Positions 22,158 to 30,587 of a DNA stretch of 64,000 bases are shown here, piece after piece. The DNA is from Moraxella sp. ZY210820 (GTDB lineage Bacteria; Pseudomonadota; Gammaproteobacteria; Pseudomonadales; Moraxellaceae), in assembly GCF_030674635.1 (NCBI RefSeq), contig NZ_CP089978.1, positions 248,001 through 312,000 on the forward strand, written 5' to 3'. Below the pieces are notes generated by a model. The model worked only from the letters and a program-made list of their open reading frames with translations, was not told where the DNA came from and ran no database searches. Position 1 is the stretch's first letter; every line of letters begins with the position of its first letter. A program made the translations under genes and the position numbers.

Positions 22158-22901
22158 ATGAGTAAAGCTCTTTCAACCGTTGTTGCCATCGCTCTTGGCG
22201 GTTTAGCCTTAGCCCCTGTGATTTATTCAGCTCAAAATCCTGCTCCTGTTTCTGAAAAAATTGAACAGGTAAAATTAGACCAAAATTCATCTAATTTACA
22301 AAAAATTAGCTATATGCTGGGTTATGCTTTAGGACAGCAAACACCACCAGAAGCAGATATGCCCGCATTAATTGCTGGTCAGAAAGATGCACGTGAAGGT
22401 AAACAACCTATTTTTACCAATGAAGAAATGGCAGCTGCACTTGAAGCATATAACAAAGAACTTGCTGAACAAGAAATGAATAAACAAGCAAAAGATGCTG
22501 AACCTGTTGATGCAAAAGGCTATGTAGCTGAACAAGCAAAATTTTTAGCAGAAAATGCTAAAAAAGAAGGTGTGAAAACAACCACTTCTGGCTTGCAATA
22601 TAAAGTAATTCAAGAAGGTACAGGTAAGCAAGCAACACCAGAATCAACGGTTACAGTACACTATACGGGTAAAACGATTGATGGTAATATTTTTGATAGT
22701 TCGGTACAACGTAAAGAGCCTGCAACATTCCCGTTAAATAAAGTTATTAAAGGTTGGACGGAAGGAGTGTCTTTAATGAAAGAAGGCTCAAAATTTGAGT
22801 TTTATATTCCTGCCGAATTGGCTTATGCAAGTCAGGAACGTCCTGGTATTCCAGCAAATAGTGCTTTAATCTTTGAAGTTGAATTATTAAAAGTTGAATA
22901 A
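22158..22901 (+). CDS. FKBP-type peptidyl-prolyl isomerase (FkpA/Mip-like)
   Basis: 247 aa. An N-terminal hydrophobic signal (LSTVVAIALGGLALAPVIYSA) is followed by the Mip/FkpA dimerisation domain (LQKISYMLGYALGQQTPPE; residues about 45-125). The C-terminal FKBP domain is at about 155-247 (VTVHYTGKTIDGNIFDSS, GWTEGVSLMKEGSKFEFYIPAELAYA, LIFEVELLKVE). Active-site residues typical of FKBP (Tyr, Phe-Asp, Trp, Tyr) are present. It should fold proteins in the periplasm. A second, more divergent FKBP gene follows, separated by a terminator. Confidence 0.9.
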   Translation: MSKALSTVVAIALGGLALAPVIYSAQNPAPVSEKIEQVKLDQNSSNLQKISYMLGYALGQQTPPEADMPALIAGQKDAREGKQPIFTNEEMAAALEAYNKELAEQEMNKQAKDAEPVDAKGYVAEQAKFLAENAKKEGVKTTTSGLQYKVIQEGTGKQATPESTVTVHYTGKTIDGNIFDSSVQRKEPATFPLNKVIKGWTEGVSLMKEGSKFEFYIPAELAYASQERPGIPANSALIFEVELLKVE

Positions 22902-22914
22902 TTTGGCTTTATCA

Positions 22915-22952
22915 AATAAACCTGTTTATGTCATATAAACAGGTTTATTTTT
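22915..22952 (+). terminator. Terminator after the first FKBP gene
   Basis: AATAAACCTGTTTAT pairs with ATAAACAGGTTTATT around a short loop and is followed by a T tract. Confidence 0.88.
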
Positions 22953-23045
22953 GCACAGATTTAGGCTATTCAAATGAACGAAAATAATTTAAACTAGAGT
23001 AACTTGTTCATATTTAATATATCATTATACACGGGAACGAACTTA

Positions 23046-23738
23046 ATGAAATTATTAGCATCTTCTATTTTAGTTTTGAGTTTGTCTAGTTCAATGGCGA
23101 TGGCTCAAATTAGCGAAAAAAGTACATTTCAAGATAAATTTTCTTATAGTTATGGTTATACTTTAGCCAAAACACAAGAAAAAATCTTACCAACTGTTAA
23201 TGTGAAAATCGCATTACAGGCTTTTCAAGATTATGCGACAGGCAAGAAAGCTAAGTTATCTGATGAAGAAATGCATCAAATTTTAACACATATGGTAAAT
23301 CAAGAAAAATCTAAACCATTATTGGAGCTTTTCGCCGAAATTGAACAAAATAATCAAGTAGGACAAAAATTTTTAAAAGAAAATGGCAAAAAACGTGAAG
23401 TACAGCGTTTAAAATCAGGCTTACAAGTACAATGGCTTGAATCGGTGGCAAAAAAGAAAGTAAATCAAATGAATGATTATCAACAAGTTAGTATTCGCTA
23501 TGAAGGGCGTTTAATTGATGGAACAATTTTTGATAGCTCTATTGCTCGCAATGAAGTTAAAAAATTTGAAATGACACAATTAATTAGCGGTTTACAACAA
23601 GGTATTAACTTAATGTCGGTAGGGGAAAAAGCCCGTTTCTTTATTCCTGCCCATTTAGCTTATGGCGATATTGGTGCAGGTGTTATTCCAAGTGCATCGG
23701 TATTAATTTTTGATGTGGAATTGGTAGAAGTGCATTAA
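23046..23738 (+). CDS. FKBP-type peptidyl-prolyl isomerase, divergent paralogue
   Basis: 230 aa from the ATG at 23046, chosen because it begins a clean signal peptide (MKLLASSILVLSLSSSMAMA, cleavage before QIS); the frame is open 14 codons earlier. An N-terminal Mip-like helical domain (KFSYSYGYTLAKTQEKILP) is followed by an FKBP domain at about 140-230 (VSIRYEGRLIDGTIFDSSIA, LISGLQQGINLMSVGEKARF, FIPAHLAYGDIG). The active-site Trp of typical FKBPs is replaced by Leu at the ISGLQQG position, so catalysis may be weak and a chaperone role is possible. It is probably a duplicate of the upstream isomerase. Confidence 0.85.
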   Translation: MKLLASSILVLSLSSSMAMAQISEKSTFQDKFSYSYGYTLAKTQEKILPTVNVKIALQAFQDYATGKKAKLSDEEMHQILTHMVNQEKSKPLLELFAEIEQNNQVGQKFLKENGKKREVQRLKSGLQVQWLESVAKKKVNQMNDYQQVSIRYEGRLIDGTIFDSSIARNEVKKFEMTQLISGLQQGINLMSVGEKARFFIPAHLAYGDIGAGVIPSASVLIFDVELVEVH

Positions 23739-23770
23739 AATGAATGTGTTAGTCAATTCATATTTGAAAA

Positions 23771-23835
23771 GTAGGGGCGTATCACATACGCCCAAATAAT
23801 TGATTTTACAAAGGGTTTATGTAATAAACCCCTAC
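23771..23835. repeat. REPIN-like palindrome pair, family A
   Basis: GTAGGGGCGTATCACATACGCCC followed by AAAGGGTTTATGTAATAAACCC and CTAC. Two small hairpins are bounded by inverted GTAGGGG / CCCCTAC ends. Related copies lie at 27205, 34071, 48396 and, degenerate, at 60272. Confidence 0.75.
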
Positions 23836-23876
23836 ATTTATAGTATTGTTTTGATATAAATCGACTATAATTAATG

Positions 23877-23915
23877 AAAAATAAAGGCTTATCAATTTGA
23901 TAGGCCTTTTATTTT
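23877..23915. terminator. Bidirectional terminator between convergent genes
   Basis: AAAATAAAGGC-TATC pairs with GATA-GCCTTTTATTTT (23877-23893 with 23899-23915). A-rich and T-rich flanks let it serve both the FKBP gene and the minus-strand lipoprotein gene. Confidence 0.82.
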
Positions 23916-23930
23916 GGTGATGAAAAATGA

Positions 23931-24527
23931 TTATTTTTTCTCTAGCATAGGATGTGGATGTTTCATATTTTGTTTATCTTTGTCTGGTTGAATCATGACT
24001 TGGCAAGTACCTTCAAGCGTTTTACCATTTAAACTGATAGATGTTGTTTGTCCAACTTTATTTGCACACGCTTGTTGTACTTGTGTGTCAAATGCTTGAC
24101 GTTGCTGTTGCATTTCTATACGTTTTTTCTCATGGTCTGCACGTTCTGCTTCACTCATTTGACTTGGGTGTTTCATTTTTTTGTCAAATTTGTCTTTATC
24201 GCCAAATAATATTTTTTTACCATCTTTATCATTTGGCTTAAACTTAACTGCACATATACCTTGCATGGTTTTATTATCAATCGTGAAATTTACGGTTTGA
24301 CCAATTTTACCTGCACATACTTGTTGTACTTGAGTATCAAATGCTTTGCGTTGTTCTTCAGTCATGCGTGGATGTTTATCGTGTTTCATACCACGTTTAT
24401 CATGATGAGTATGATGTTCGCTGTGATGTTTTGGAGCTTGATAGTGTTGAGTATTCGATTGGCAAGCAACTAAACCTAAAGATGCAACTGCCGTACAAGC
24501 AATTACGATTTTGTTTAATGTTTTCAT
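23931..24527 (-). CDS. His-rich lipoprotein with an internal tandem duplication
   Basis: 198 aa. Lipoprotein signal with lipobox LVAC and Cys22. A His/Lys-rich stretch follows (HYQAPKHHSEHHTHHDKRG, about residues 28-46), which could bind metal ions. The rest holds two copies of a roughly 50-residue unit, AFDTQVQQVCAGKIGQTVNF and AFDTQVQQACANKVGQTTSI, each ending with a G-x-C-x-V motif so that each copy carries a Cys pair likely to form a disulfide. I do not recognise a named family. A periplasmic metal-binding or envelope stress protein is a guess, consistent with the divergent BaeS-like envelope sensor next door. Confidence 0.65.
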   Translation of the reverse strand: MKTLNKIVIACTAVASLGLVACQSNTQHYQAPKHHSEHHTHHDKRGMKHDKHPRMTEEQRKAFDTQVQQVCAGKIGQTVNFTIDNKTMQGICAVKFKPNDKDGKKILFGDKDKFDKKMKHPSQMSEAERADHEKKRIEMQQQRQAFDTQVQQACANKVGQTTSISLNGKTLEGTCQVMIQPDKDKQNMKHPHPMLEKK

Positions 24528-24677
24528 AGGAGATGACCTTAAAAAAATAAAATAAAATAAACGTAAAGTTTTTCAATGTTATAAATAATACACAACTAAG
24601 ATGGAGAAATAATGTGTGATTTTTACCTAAAATGTTTAGTACAATACAACATATCGTAGAAATTAAGAATATTGCTT

Positions 24678-26477
24678 GTGAAAGTTCGTATCCCTATCGC
24701 ATTACGTTTATTTATTTTTGTGGTCTTTACTTCAGTATTGATTATTACCGCAAGTTTAATCGGTCAGCATTATCAAATGCAGAAAAATTTTGCACGCTAT
24801 GTGGCTGATGTAGAAATGCAAAAATTAGACCATCTGATTGAGATACTTGAAAGTATTTATCATCTTTATGGTGATTGGGGAAATGCGATTCAAGCACAAA
24901 TTGATATGGTTGAAGGGCAACCAGACCCAGAAGATTATGACCGTTTATCGCATTGGTGGTTACGCCGTCAATATGATATTGCACTGCAACAGCTGATGTT
25001 TAAAGAGCAAACTGCTCAACAACTGGCGGGACAAATTCATCAACGTGAACAGCGAATAGCGATAGGTAGCTATAATCGAGATAAAGAACAATTTATTGGT
25101 AAATTAAGCCCTCAAGAATATGAAGCGTTAAAGGATAATTTACCATCAGAATACAATCCATTTGAAGGTTTAAATTTTCCCTTGCGTGATAGCATTGGTT
25201 TACCAAGTGAAAAGCCACCAATGATTGTTGAACCTCAACAAAATGGAACAGAAACACAGCCGACAACTGTGGAAGCCGATGATAAAGTTAAAGCCATTAC
25301 AGATTCTGCAAATGATGGTTTAATTACCGCAGACCCTGCACAGTTTGATGTTTGGGCAAAAAATCGTAAAACCTTTATTTTTATTCCTGATCGTTTGGGT
25401 TTAAGTTCACGTTTATCATTATATAATAAAGATTGGCAGTTTGTGGTAGGTGATCCATCGCCAGCGGGGGAAGTGTCTTATCGTCCATTAAAAGTTGATG
25501 GTCAAGTCATTGGTTATTTAGGTTTAAAAGCAACTTTAGAGCAAAAAGATGCATTAAGTATTAACTTTTTTGATAATCAACAACGCTATTTATGGTCGAT
25601 TTATGCTTTGGCAATTATTGCCAGTTTAATTATTTCGTTATTATTGGCAGAATATTTTAAACGTCCTATCCAACGATTATTATTGGCAACACGAGAGTTA
25701 AGTCAAGGCAATTATCAATATCAAGTGAATATTAAACGTCATGATGAATTGGGAGATTTATCTAATACGGTCAATCGTTTAGCAGAAATTTTACATCAAC
25801 ATGAACAGTCTCGTAAGCAATGGGTAGCAGACACATCACATGAATTAAAAACACCTTTAGCAGTTTTACAAGCACAAATTGAAGCAATGCAAGATGGTAT
25901 TCGTCAGGCAACACCAGAACATTTAGAAGCTATGCAACGTCAAGTGCAAAGCTTGAAAAAATTAACACAAGATTTGGCAGATTTAGCACAGGCAGATGTA
26001 CAACAATTAAGCCATTATCCAAGTGAAGTGTCAGTGTGGCAAGTGGTGCTACAAGAGGTTGAACAATTCCGTCCTAAATTTGAACAAGCTGATTTAAGCA
26101 TAGAAATCAATGGTATAGATACTATTGCTTATGTTGATGCAGAGCGTTTTAAACAAATTATTGTTAATTTATTGCAAAATTCGATTCGTTATACCACAGC
26201 AGGCGGAAAAATACATATTCATAGTGAGTTGCATCAACAACAATGGCTATTATTTGTTGATGATAGTCCATTAGGTTTGACTGATGAGCAATTGCAACGT
26301 TTGGGTGAGCGTTTTTATCGTGTTGATGATTCTCGTACTCGTAGTACAGGTGGTACAGGCTTAGGCTTGGCATTGTGTGTGCGTATTGCTCAAATGTTGG
26401 GAGGAGAATTAAAATTTGACCATTCACCATTAGGTGGTTTACGCTGTTGCTTAAGTTTACCTGTGCTTAAAAAATAG
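24678..26477 (+). CDS. baeS: Sensor histidine kinase, BaeS-like
   Basis: 599 aa from the GTG at 24678; a TTG two codons earlier is an alternative and neither has a strong ribosome site. Helix 1 lies at about 8-28 and helix 2 at about 308-330, enclosing a long periplasmic sensor domain of about 280 aa with a Pro/Glu-rich insert. A HAMP domain (KRPIQRLLLATRELSQGNYQ) precedes the H box WVADTSHELKTPLAVLQAQ, N box IIVNLLQNSIRYT and G2 GGTGLGLALCVRIAQ. The cognate regulator of the BaeR type is at 27303-27983, but a Uma2 nuclease gene separates the two. BaeSR systems answer envelope stress and control RND efflux pumps. Confidence 0.82.
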   Translation: MKVRIPIALRLFIFVVFTSVLIITASLIGQHYQMQKNFARYVADVEMQKLDHLIEILESIYHLYGDWGNAIQAQIDMVEGQPDPEDYDRLSHWWLRRQYDIALQQLMFKEQTAQQLAGQIHQREQRIAIGSYNRDKEQFIGKLSPQEYEALKDNLPSEYNPFEGLNFPLRDSIGLPSEKPPMIVEPQQNGTETQPTTVEADDKVKAITDSANDGLITADPAQFDVWAKNRKTFIFIPDRLGLSSRLSLYNKDWQFVVGDPSPAGEVSYRPLKVDGQVIGYLGLKATLEQKDALSINFFDNQQRYLWSIYALAIIASLIISLLLAEYFKRPIQRLLLATRELSQGNYQYQVNIKRHDELGDLSNTVNRLAEILHQHEQSRKQWVADTSHELKTPLAVLQAQIEAMQDGIRQATPEHLEAMQRQVQSLKKLTQDLADLAQADVQQLSHYPSEVSVWQVVLQEVEQFRPKFEQADLSIEINGIDTIAYVDAERFKQIIVNLLQNSIRYTTAGGKIHIHSELHQQQWLLFVDDSPLGLTDEQLQRLGERFYRVDDSRTRSTGGTGLGLALCVRIAQMLGGELKFDHSPLGGLRCCLSLPVLKK

Positions 26478-26531
26478 TTTACTAGGCAATGATGGTAAAT
26501 TAGTCTATAATGGAAGTTAGGAGAATTGGTG

Positions 26532-27146
26532 ATGACAACATTTAGTAAAATTTTTCCAATCTATCGTTATAATGATGTTTTTGGGAAAAAAACAACGATT
26601 CAAAAAATCACCGTTGATGAATTTATGGATTATATACAAAAAAATCCCCATCAACGTGTTGAGTTGATTAATGGTACAATCCTACCGATGACAGGTGGGA
26701 CATCAAATCATAGTCTGATTGCTTCGAACTGTTTAGATGTAAAGTTTTTTTTACGTAAAAATAAACCAAATTGTAAAGTTTATACCAGCGATTTTGGCGT
26801 TCAAACGGCAGAATATCAGGTGCGTTATCCTGATTTTTGTATTGCTTGCGGTATTGATGGTGAGGCGACTTATACATCAAGTCCTATTATTGTTGGCGAA
26901 GTTTTATCCAAGAGTAATAGCAAAAAAGAGATTATGAACAAAATTGATGAATATAAAAATCTGCATTCTGTACAAGAAATTGTGCTAATTTCGCAAAATC
27001 GTAAACACGTTACCATTCATCGCAGAGGACATTTCTTTGGTTGGAGTCAAGAAACCTATACGCATGGTATGGTAGAATATCAATCCATTGGCTATTCTTT
27101 TGATATAGAAGAATTGTATATAGATGTTGATTTTAATGCAAATTAA
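26532..27146 (+). CDS. Uma2-family (DUF820) putative restriction-fold nuclease
   Basis: 204 aa from the ATG at 26532, with AGGAG upstream. Family features: a start region MDYIQKNPHQRVELINGTIL, then SDFGVQTAEYQVRYPDFCIA, PIIVGEVLSKSN and LHSVQEIVLISQNRKHVTIH. The PD-(D/E)xK-type core is readable as PDF then VGEVLS (D...ExL). Uma2 proteins have the PD-(D/E)xK nuclease fold but their biological role is mostly unknown; many are found as mobile or accessory genes. Here the gene sits between a BaeS-like kinase and its regulator and is followed by a palindromic repeat, which suggests later insertion. Confidence 0.8.
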   Translation: MTTFSKIFPIYRYNDVFGKKTTIQKITVDEFMDYIQKNPHQRVELINGTILPMTGGTSNHSLIASNCLDVKFFLRKNKPNCKVYTSDFGVQTAEYQVRYPDFCIACGIDGEATYTSSPIIVGEVLSKSNSKKEIMNKIDEYKNLHSVQEIVLISQNRKHVTIHRRGHFFGWSQETYTHGMVEYQSIGYSFDIEELYIDVDFNAN

Positions 27147-27204
27147 CATCAAAAATAGTTAGAGAAAACGTCATTTTCAACTTATAGTCAGTTATTGATT
27201 TTAT

Positions 27205-27232
27205 GTAGGGGCGAATGATTATTCGCCCGTAC
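27205..27232. repeat. Single REP-like palindrome, family A
   Basis: GTAGGGGCGAATGATTATTCGCCCGTAC: one hairpin unit of the family found as pairs at 23771, 34071 and 48396. Confidence 0.7.
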
Positions 27233-27302
27233 AAAATTAAATATTTTAAATCATATCAATATATTATGATTTTAAGTTGAGTACGGGGTTAGAGAAATCG
27301 AT

Positions 27303-27983
27303 ATGAAACATATTTTACTTCTTGAAGATGAAGTTGAGTTAGCTAATTTGGTTAAAGATTATTTAGAAGCGGCTGGTTTTGAAGTGAGCTTATATCATGA
27401 TGGTTTAGATGCTTATAATAGCTTTCTACAACGTAAACCGCATTTGATGGTGATGGATTTAATGGTACCACGTATGGACGGTTTAACCATTTGCCGTAAA
27501 GTGCGTGAGCAATCAGATGTACCGATTATTTTAGTAACGGCGATGACGGAAGAAATTGACCGTGTTTTAGGCTTAAATATGGGGGCAGATGATTATGTGT
27601 GTAAGCCATTTAGCCCTAAAGAATTGGTCGCTCGTGTACAAGCGGTATTACGTCGATTGGAGCGTAAAGTTGAACCAGAAAGTAATGAATTATTCCGTGT
27701 GGATAGCATTCAACAGCGTATTTGGTATAAGCAAAAAGCACTTAATTTAACGCCAACTGAATACCGTTTATTGGAATTATTTCTAACCCATGTTGGGCAA
27801 GTGTATTCACGTTCGCAGTTATTAGATAATATTAATCCTGATAATTATGATGTAGCTGACCGTGTGATTGATAGCCATATCAAAAATTTACGCCGTAAAA
27901 TTATGGATGTAACTGAGGAAGATACGCCACATGAATGGATTCAAGCAGTATATGGTGTGGGCTACCGTTTTGAGTACGTGTAA
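27303..27983 (+). CDS. baeR: OmpR-family response regulator, BaeR-like
   Basis: 226 aa. Receiver domain with EDE at 8-10, phospho-acceptor Asp in MVMDLMVPRMDG (about residue 52), and Lys in DDYVCKPFSP. The C-terminal winged helix (LNLTPTEYRLLELFL, DRVIDSHIKNLRRKI, YGVGYRF) binds DNA. The sequence is closest in style to BaeR. It is the presumed partner of the kinase at 24678-26477, from which it is split by a nuclease gene and about 150 bp of spacer. Because of the spacer it may have its own promoter. Confidence 0.85.
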   Translation: MKHILLLEDEVELANLVKDYLEAAGFEVSLYHDGLDAYNSFLQRKPHLMVMDLMVPRMDGLTICRKVREQSDVPIILVTAMTEEIDRVLGLNMGADDYVCKPFSPKELVARVQAVLRRLERKVEPESNELFRVDSIQQRIWYKQKALNLTPTEYRLLELFLTHVGQVYSRSQLLDNINPDNYDVADRVIDSHIKNLRRKIMDVTEEDTPHEWIQAVYGVGYRFEYV

Positions 27984-28770
27984 TAGATGTCATTTTATGA
28001 CAGTAAGTTACATAATATTTACTTAAAAGTATGTCTCACTTATCACTTTTTAAGCTTTAAAGAGAGTTAGACATACTTTCAATTCTTGTTTTTTGTTAAT
28101 TTGATATATTTAAATGTTGTATTTTGTAATAATCACATAAAGATATATTTAAAATACATCTTTAGCTAATCTTAACATAAATTTTAATACATTTACTTAT
28201 AGTAAATGATTGATTTTTATATTAAATAAAGATTATATTGTATATTTATTTAAATATTTGATTTAAAACAAACTAAATTGGTCTGTTTTTATGGAAGGCT
28301 GTGTTTGATTAATATAAAATTACAATTCAAATTATCGATTATGATTGAGTTACGATATAAAAAAACTAATAGATGATACTACATGGAATATTCTTATAAA
28401 AAATATGAAATAAAATTATTATAAATCAATATCTTATATTATTGTTTCAAATTGTTTTTATAAAATGTAGATTTTTAATATTTATGATAATCATGTTGTT
28501 GAAATGTGTAAAATGTATCTTAATGTTTTTTTTTTTTTTTTTTTGTAATTTTGTGCGTGGTGGCAAAAATTGACAGAATTGCATATTAAGTTAAATAGGA
28601 GTATTCTACACAAACGGAAAATGTTATGTATAGTATTGTTTAAAATACTATCAATAGACCAAGTAACTATTTTTACTATTACAACATAAATTTAAAATAC
28701 TTTATGTATTTTGATAGTAAAAATTGATTAAATATCTTTAAAATTGTACTTATATTAAGTGGAGTTATAA
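27984..28770 (+). other. Long AT-rich non-coding region with hairpin and T19 tract
   Basis: Nearly 790 bp without a supportable gene. It holds a long inverted repeat at 28026-28079 (stem of 14 pairs out of 15, AAAGTATGTCT / AGACATACTTT with a 24-nt loop), probably a terminator-like structure after the regulator gene. It also holds a homopolymer of 19 T at 28526-28544, and a promoter at 28570-28597 for the Roadblock cluster. The leader from that promoter to the first start codon would be about 165 nt. Confidence 0.6.
28570..28597 (+). promoter_or_regulatory. Candidate promoter of the Roadblock cluster
   Basis: TTGACA (28570-28575), a 16-bp spacer and TAAATA (28592-28597). The 19-T tract ends 25 bp upstream of the -35 element, in the UP-element position, where length changes could affect promoter strength. 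Confidence 0.5.
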
Positions 28771-29133
28771 ATGCGTACCGATATGTTTCAGCAAATTTTA
28801 GATGATTTGAATAGCTCTTCTGCTGATGTTGAAGCCTCTGCTTTAATTTCTACTGATGGTTTGATGATTGCATCTGCTTTACCATCAGGCGTAGATGAAG
28901 ACCGTGTAGGTGCAATGTCAGCAGCCTTATTATCACTAGGCGACCGTGCAGGTAGTGAATTGGGTCGTGGTTCTACTGACCGTATTTTGATTCAAGGCGA
29001 AAAAGGTTATGTCATTATGACCTCAGCAGGTAGTGAGGCAGTATTGACAATTTTAGCCAAACCAAATGCGAAATTAGGCTTAATCTTCTTAGACATTAAG
29101 CGTGCAGCAGAGGCTTTAGCGAAGTTACTATAA
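28771..29133 (+). CDS. Roadblock/LC7 domain protein (MglB-like)
   Basis: 120 aa consisting of a single Roadblock/LC7 domain: beta strand ALISTDGLMIASALPSGVDE, helix VGAMSAALLSLGDRAGSELG, strands DRILIQGEKGYVIMTSAG and VLTILAKPNAKLGLIFLDIK, and a last helix RAAEALAKLL. Roadblock proteins of bacteria (for example MglB) bind small Ras-like GTPases and act as activators or scaffolds. A matching GTPase is encoded 3.6 kb downstream at 32770, so the two probably work together. Good RBS (GTGGAG) before the ATG. First gene of the cluster. Confidence 0.88.
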   Translation: MRTDMFQQILDDLNSSSADVEASALISTDGLMIASALPSGVDEDRVGAMSAALLSLGDRAGSELGRGSTDRILIQGEKGYVIMTSAGSEAVLTILAKPNAKLGLIFLDIKRAAEALAKLL

Positions 29134-29193
29134 TTAAATGGTCGCAGTTTGCGTCAATTTATTTGTTAAATTTAAACGTGATAGAGAAGCTAA

Positions 29194-29679
29194 ATGAGTA
29201 CTCAATTAGAAAATATGGCAAAACCAACTGGTGATGCAACAGAATATCAACTGACCTTTAATGATGGTACTACGCGTACGGTATATGATACTGGTGTAGA
29301 ACGTCCTTATCCTGATGGTAAGTTAATCGTATCGCGTACAGATTTAAACGGTATCTTAACTCATGCCAATGATGCATTTGTTGAAATTAGTGGTTATAGT
29401 ATTGATGAATTGATTGGTAAGCCACAGCACATTTTACGTCATCCAGATATGCCTGCTGCAGCTTTTGCTGATATGTGGAATACTATTCAACAACGCCAAA
29501 AATGGCATGGTTATGTAAAAAATTTATGTAAAGATGGTAGTCATTATTGGGTTTATGCAACAGTTGTACCAAATGTACGCCGTGGTGAAGTTGTAGGTTA
29601 TACATCGGTTCGCCGTAAACCATCTCGTTCTAAGATTGAGCAAGCTGTAGCACAATACGCTGCGATGAAAGGAGCATAA
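29194..29679 (+). CDS. Stand-alone PAS domain protein (Aer-type sensor domain)
   Basis: 161 aa. The PAS domain spans about residues 40-145 (LIVSRTDLNGILTHANDAFVEI, SGYSIDELIGKPQHILRHPDMP, WHGYVKNLCKDGSHYWVYA, GEVVGYTSVRRKPS). This is the Aer/DGC form of PAS, which in Aer holds FAD and senses redox state; the RHPDMP motif is present. No transmembrane, HAMP, kinase or methyl-accepting domain follows, so it must act through a partner protein. Its place between the Roadblock gene and the binding-protein gene, with a 2-nt gap to the latter, suggests it supplies a redox or energy input to the cluster. Confidence 0.82.
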   Translation: MSTQLENMAKPTGDATEYQLTFNDGTTRTVYDTGVERPYPDGKLIVSRTDLNGILTHANDAFVEISGYSIDELIGKPQHILRHPDMPAAAFADMWNTIQQRQKWHGYVKNLCKDGSHYWVYATVVPNVRRGEVVGYTSVRRKPSRSKIEQAVAQYAAMKGA

Positions 29680-29681
29680 TC

Positions 29682-30428
29682 ATGGCTTATAACTTTTTGA
29701 TTGCCCCTGATTTCTCACCAGAACGTTTTGCAGGTTGGCATATGTTAAATACATTGCTACAAAAACGTTCAGATGTTGCAGTACATTTGGTTACTCCAGC
29801 ATCTCATGCAGAGCAAGAAGCACTCATTGCAAAAGGTGAGGTTTCAGTTATTTATGCAAATCCGTTTGATGCATCAAAATTAGTTCGTGAACAAGGCTAT
29901 CGTGCAATTGCACGTCCGATTGCTAAAGCAAATGAAATGGTCATTGCGTCATCAGCTAAAAGTGAAATCAAATCGCTTGATGATGTAAAAGCAGGTCAAA
30001 CTGTAGCAATGGCGGATAACCAAGACGTATTACTAATAGGTATGCGTTTGTTGGAAGCTGTGGATGTAACAGAAGAAGACTTAAAATTTGATATTACTGA
30101 AACTTATCAAGCAGCGGCACGTCATGTGATTCAAGGTAAGGCAGATGTGGCTTTCTTTATTTCAGAAATTTATCATAGTTTGTCGAACTTAACTAAATCA
30201 CAGCTGAATGTATTGATTGAAAGTGACTTAGCTGAAATTAGCCATGTTATTTTAGTTAAAGATAGTTTTGAAAAAGCCAATGAAATTGAGCAAGTGATTT
30301 TATCTTTACAAAATGATGATGAGGGTAAAGCGGTACTTGCTGAATTGGGTATGCCTCAAGGTTTTGAAGCAATGAGTGAAGAAGAAGCAGAATTTATGAT
30401 TGATTTATTAGATACACTAGTGAATTAA
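29682..30428 (+). CDS. Cytoplasmic PhnD/SBP-like ligand-binding protein
   Basis: 248 aa, starting 2 nt after the PAS gene stop. The fold resembles PhnD-type periplasmic binding proteins (LIAPDFSPERFAGWHMLN; VIYANPFDASKLVREQGYRAI; SLDDVKAGQTVAMADNQD; AARHVIQGKADVAFF). There is no signal peptide, lipobox or membrane helix, and no ABC permease or ATPase gene nearby, so it is not a normal transport receptor. An intracellular ligand sensor within the Roadblock/GTPase cluster is the best inference. The ligand is unknown. A terminator follows, so genes 1-3 of the cluster form one unit. Confidence 0.7.
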   Translation: MAYNFLIAPDFSPERFAGWHMLNTLLQKRSDVAVHLVTPASHAEQEALIAKGEVSVIYANPFDASKLVREQGYRAIARPIAKANEMVIASSAKSEIKSLDDVKAGQTVAMADNQDVLLIGMRLLEAVDVTEEDLKFDITETYQAAARHVIQGKADVAFFISEIYHSLSNLTKSQLNVLIESDLAEISHVILVKDSFEKANEIEQVILSLQNDDEGKAVLAELGMPQGFEAMSEEEAEFMIDLLDTLVN

Positions 30429-30453
30429 TTTGTTAAATGATGTGAATCTCTTG

Positions 30454-30490
30454 AATGCCCAATATCGATTATTGTATTGGGCATTTTTTA
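30454..30490 (+). terminator. Terminator after the PhnD-like gene
   Basis: AATGCCCAATA (30454-30464) pairs with TATTGGGCATT (30475-30485) and is followed by TTTTT. Confidence 0.9.
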
Positions 30491-30587
30491 TTAATCAATA
30501 CTATTGTTATATAAATCAAAAATTTACATAAGTATGCTACAAAATGACCAATCAAAAACAGTAGTATCATAAAACCATATTAAATAT

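Noticed and set aside
29682..30428. Phosphonate ABC transporter receptor (PhnD)
   Set aside because: No signal peptide, lipobox or adjacent transporter genes; a cytoplasmic sensor role fits better.
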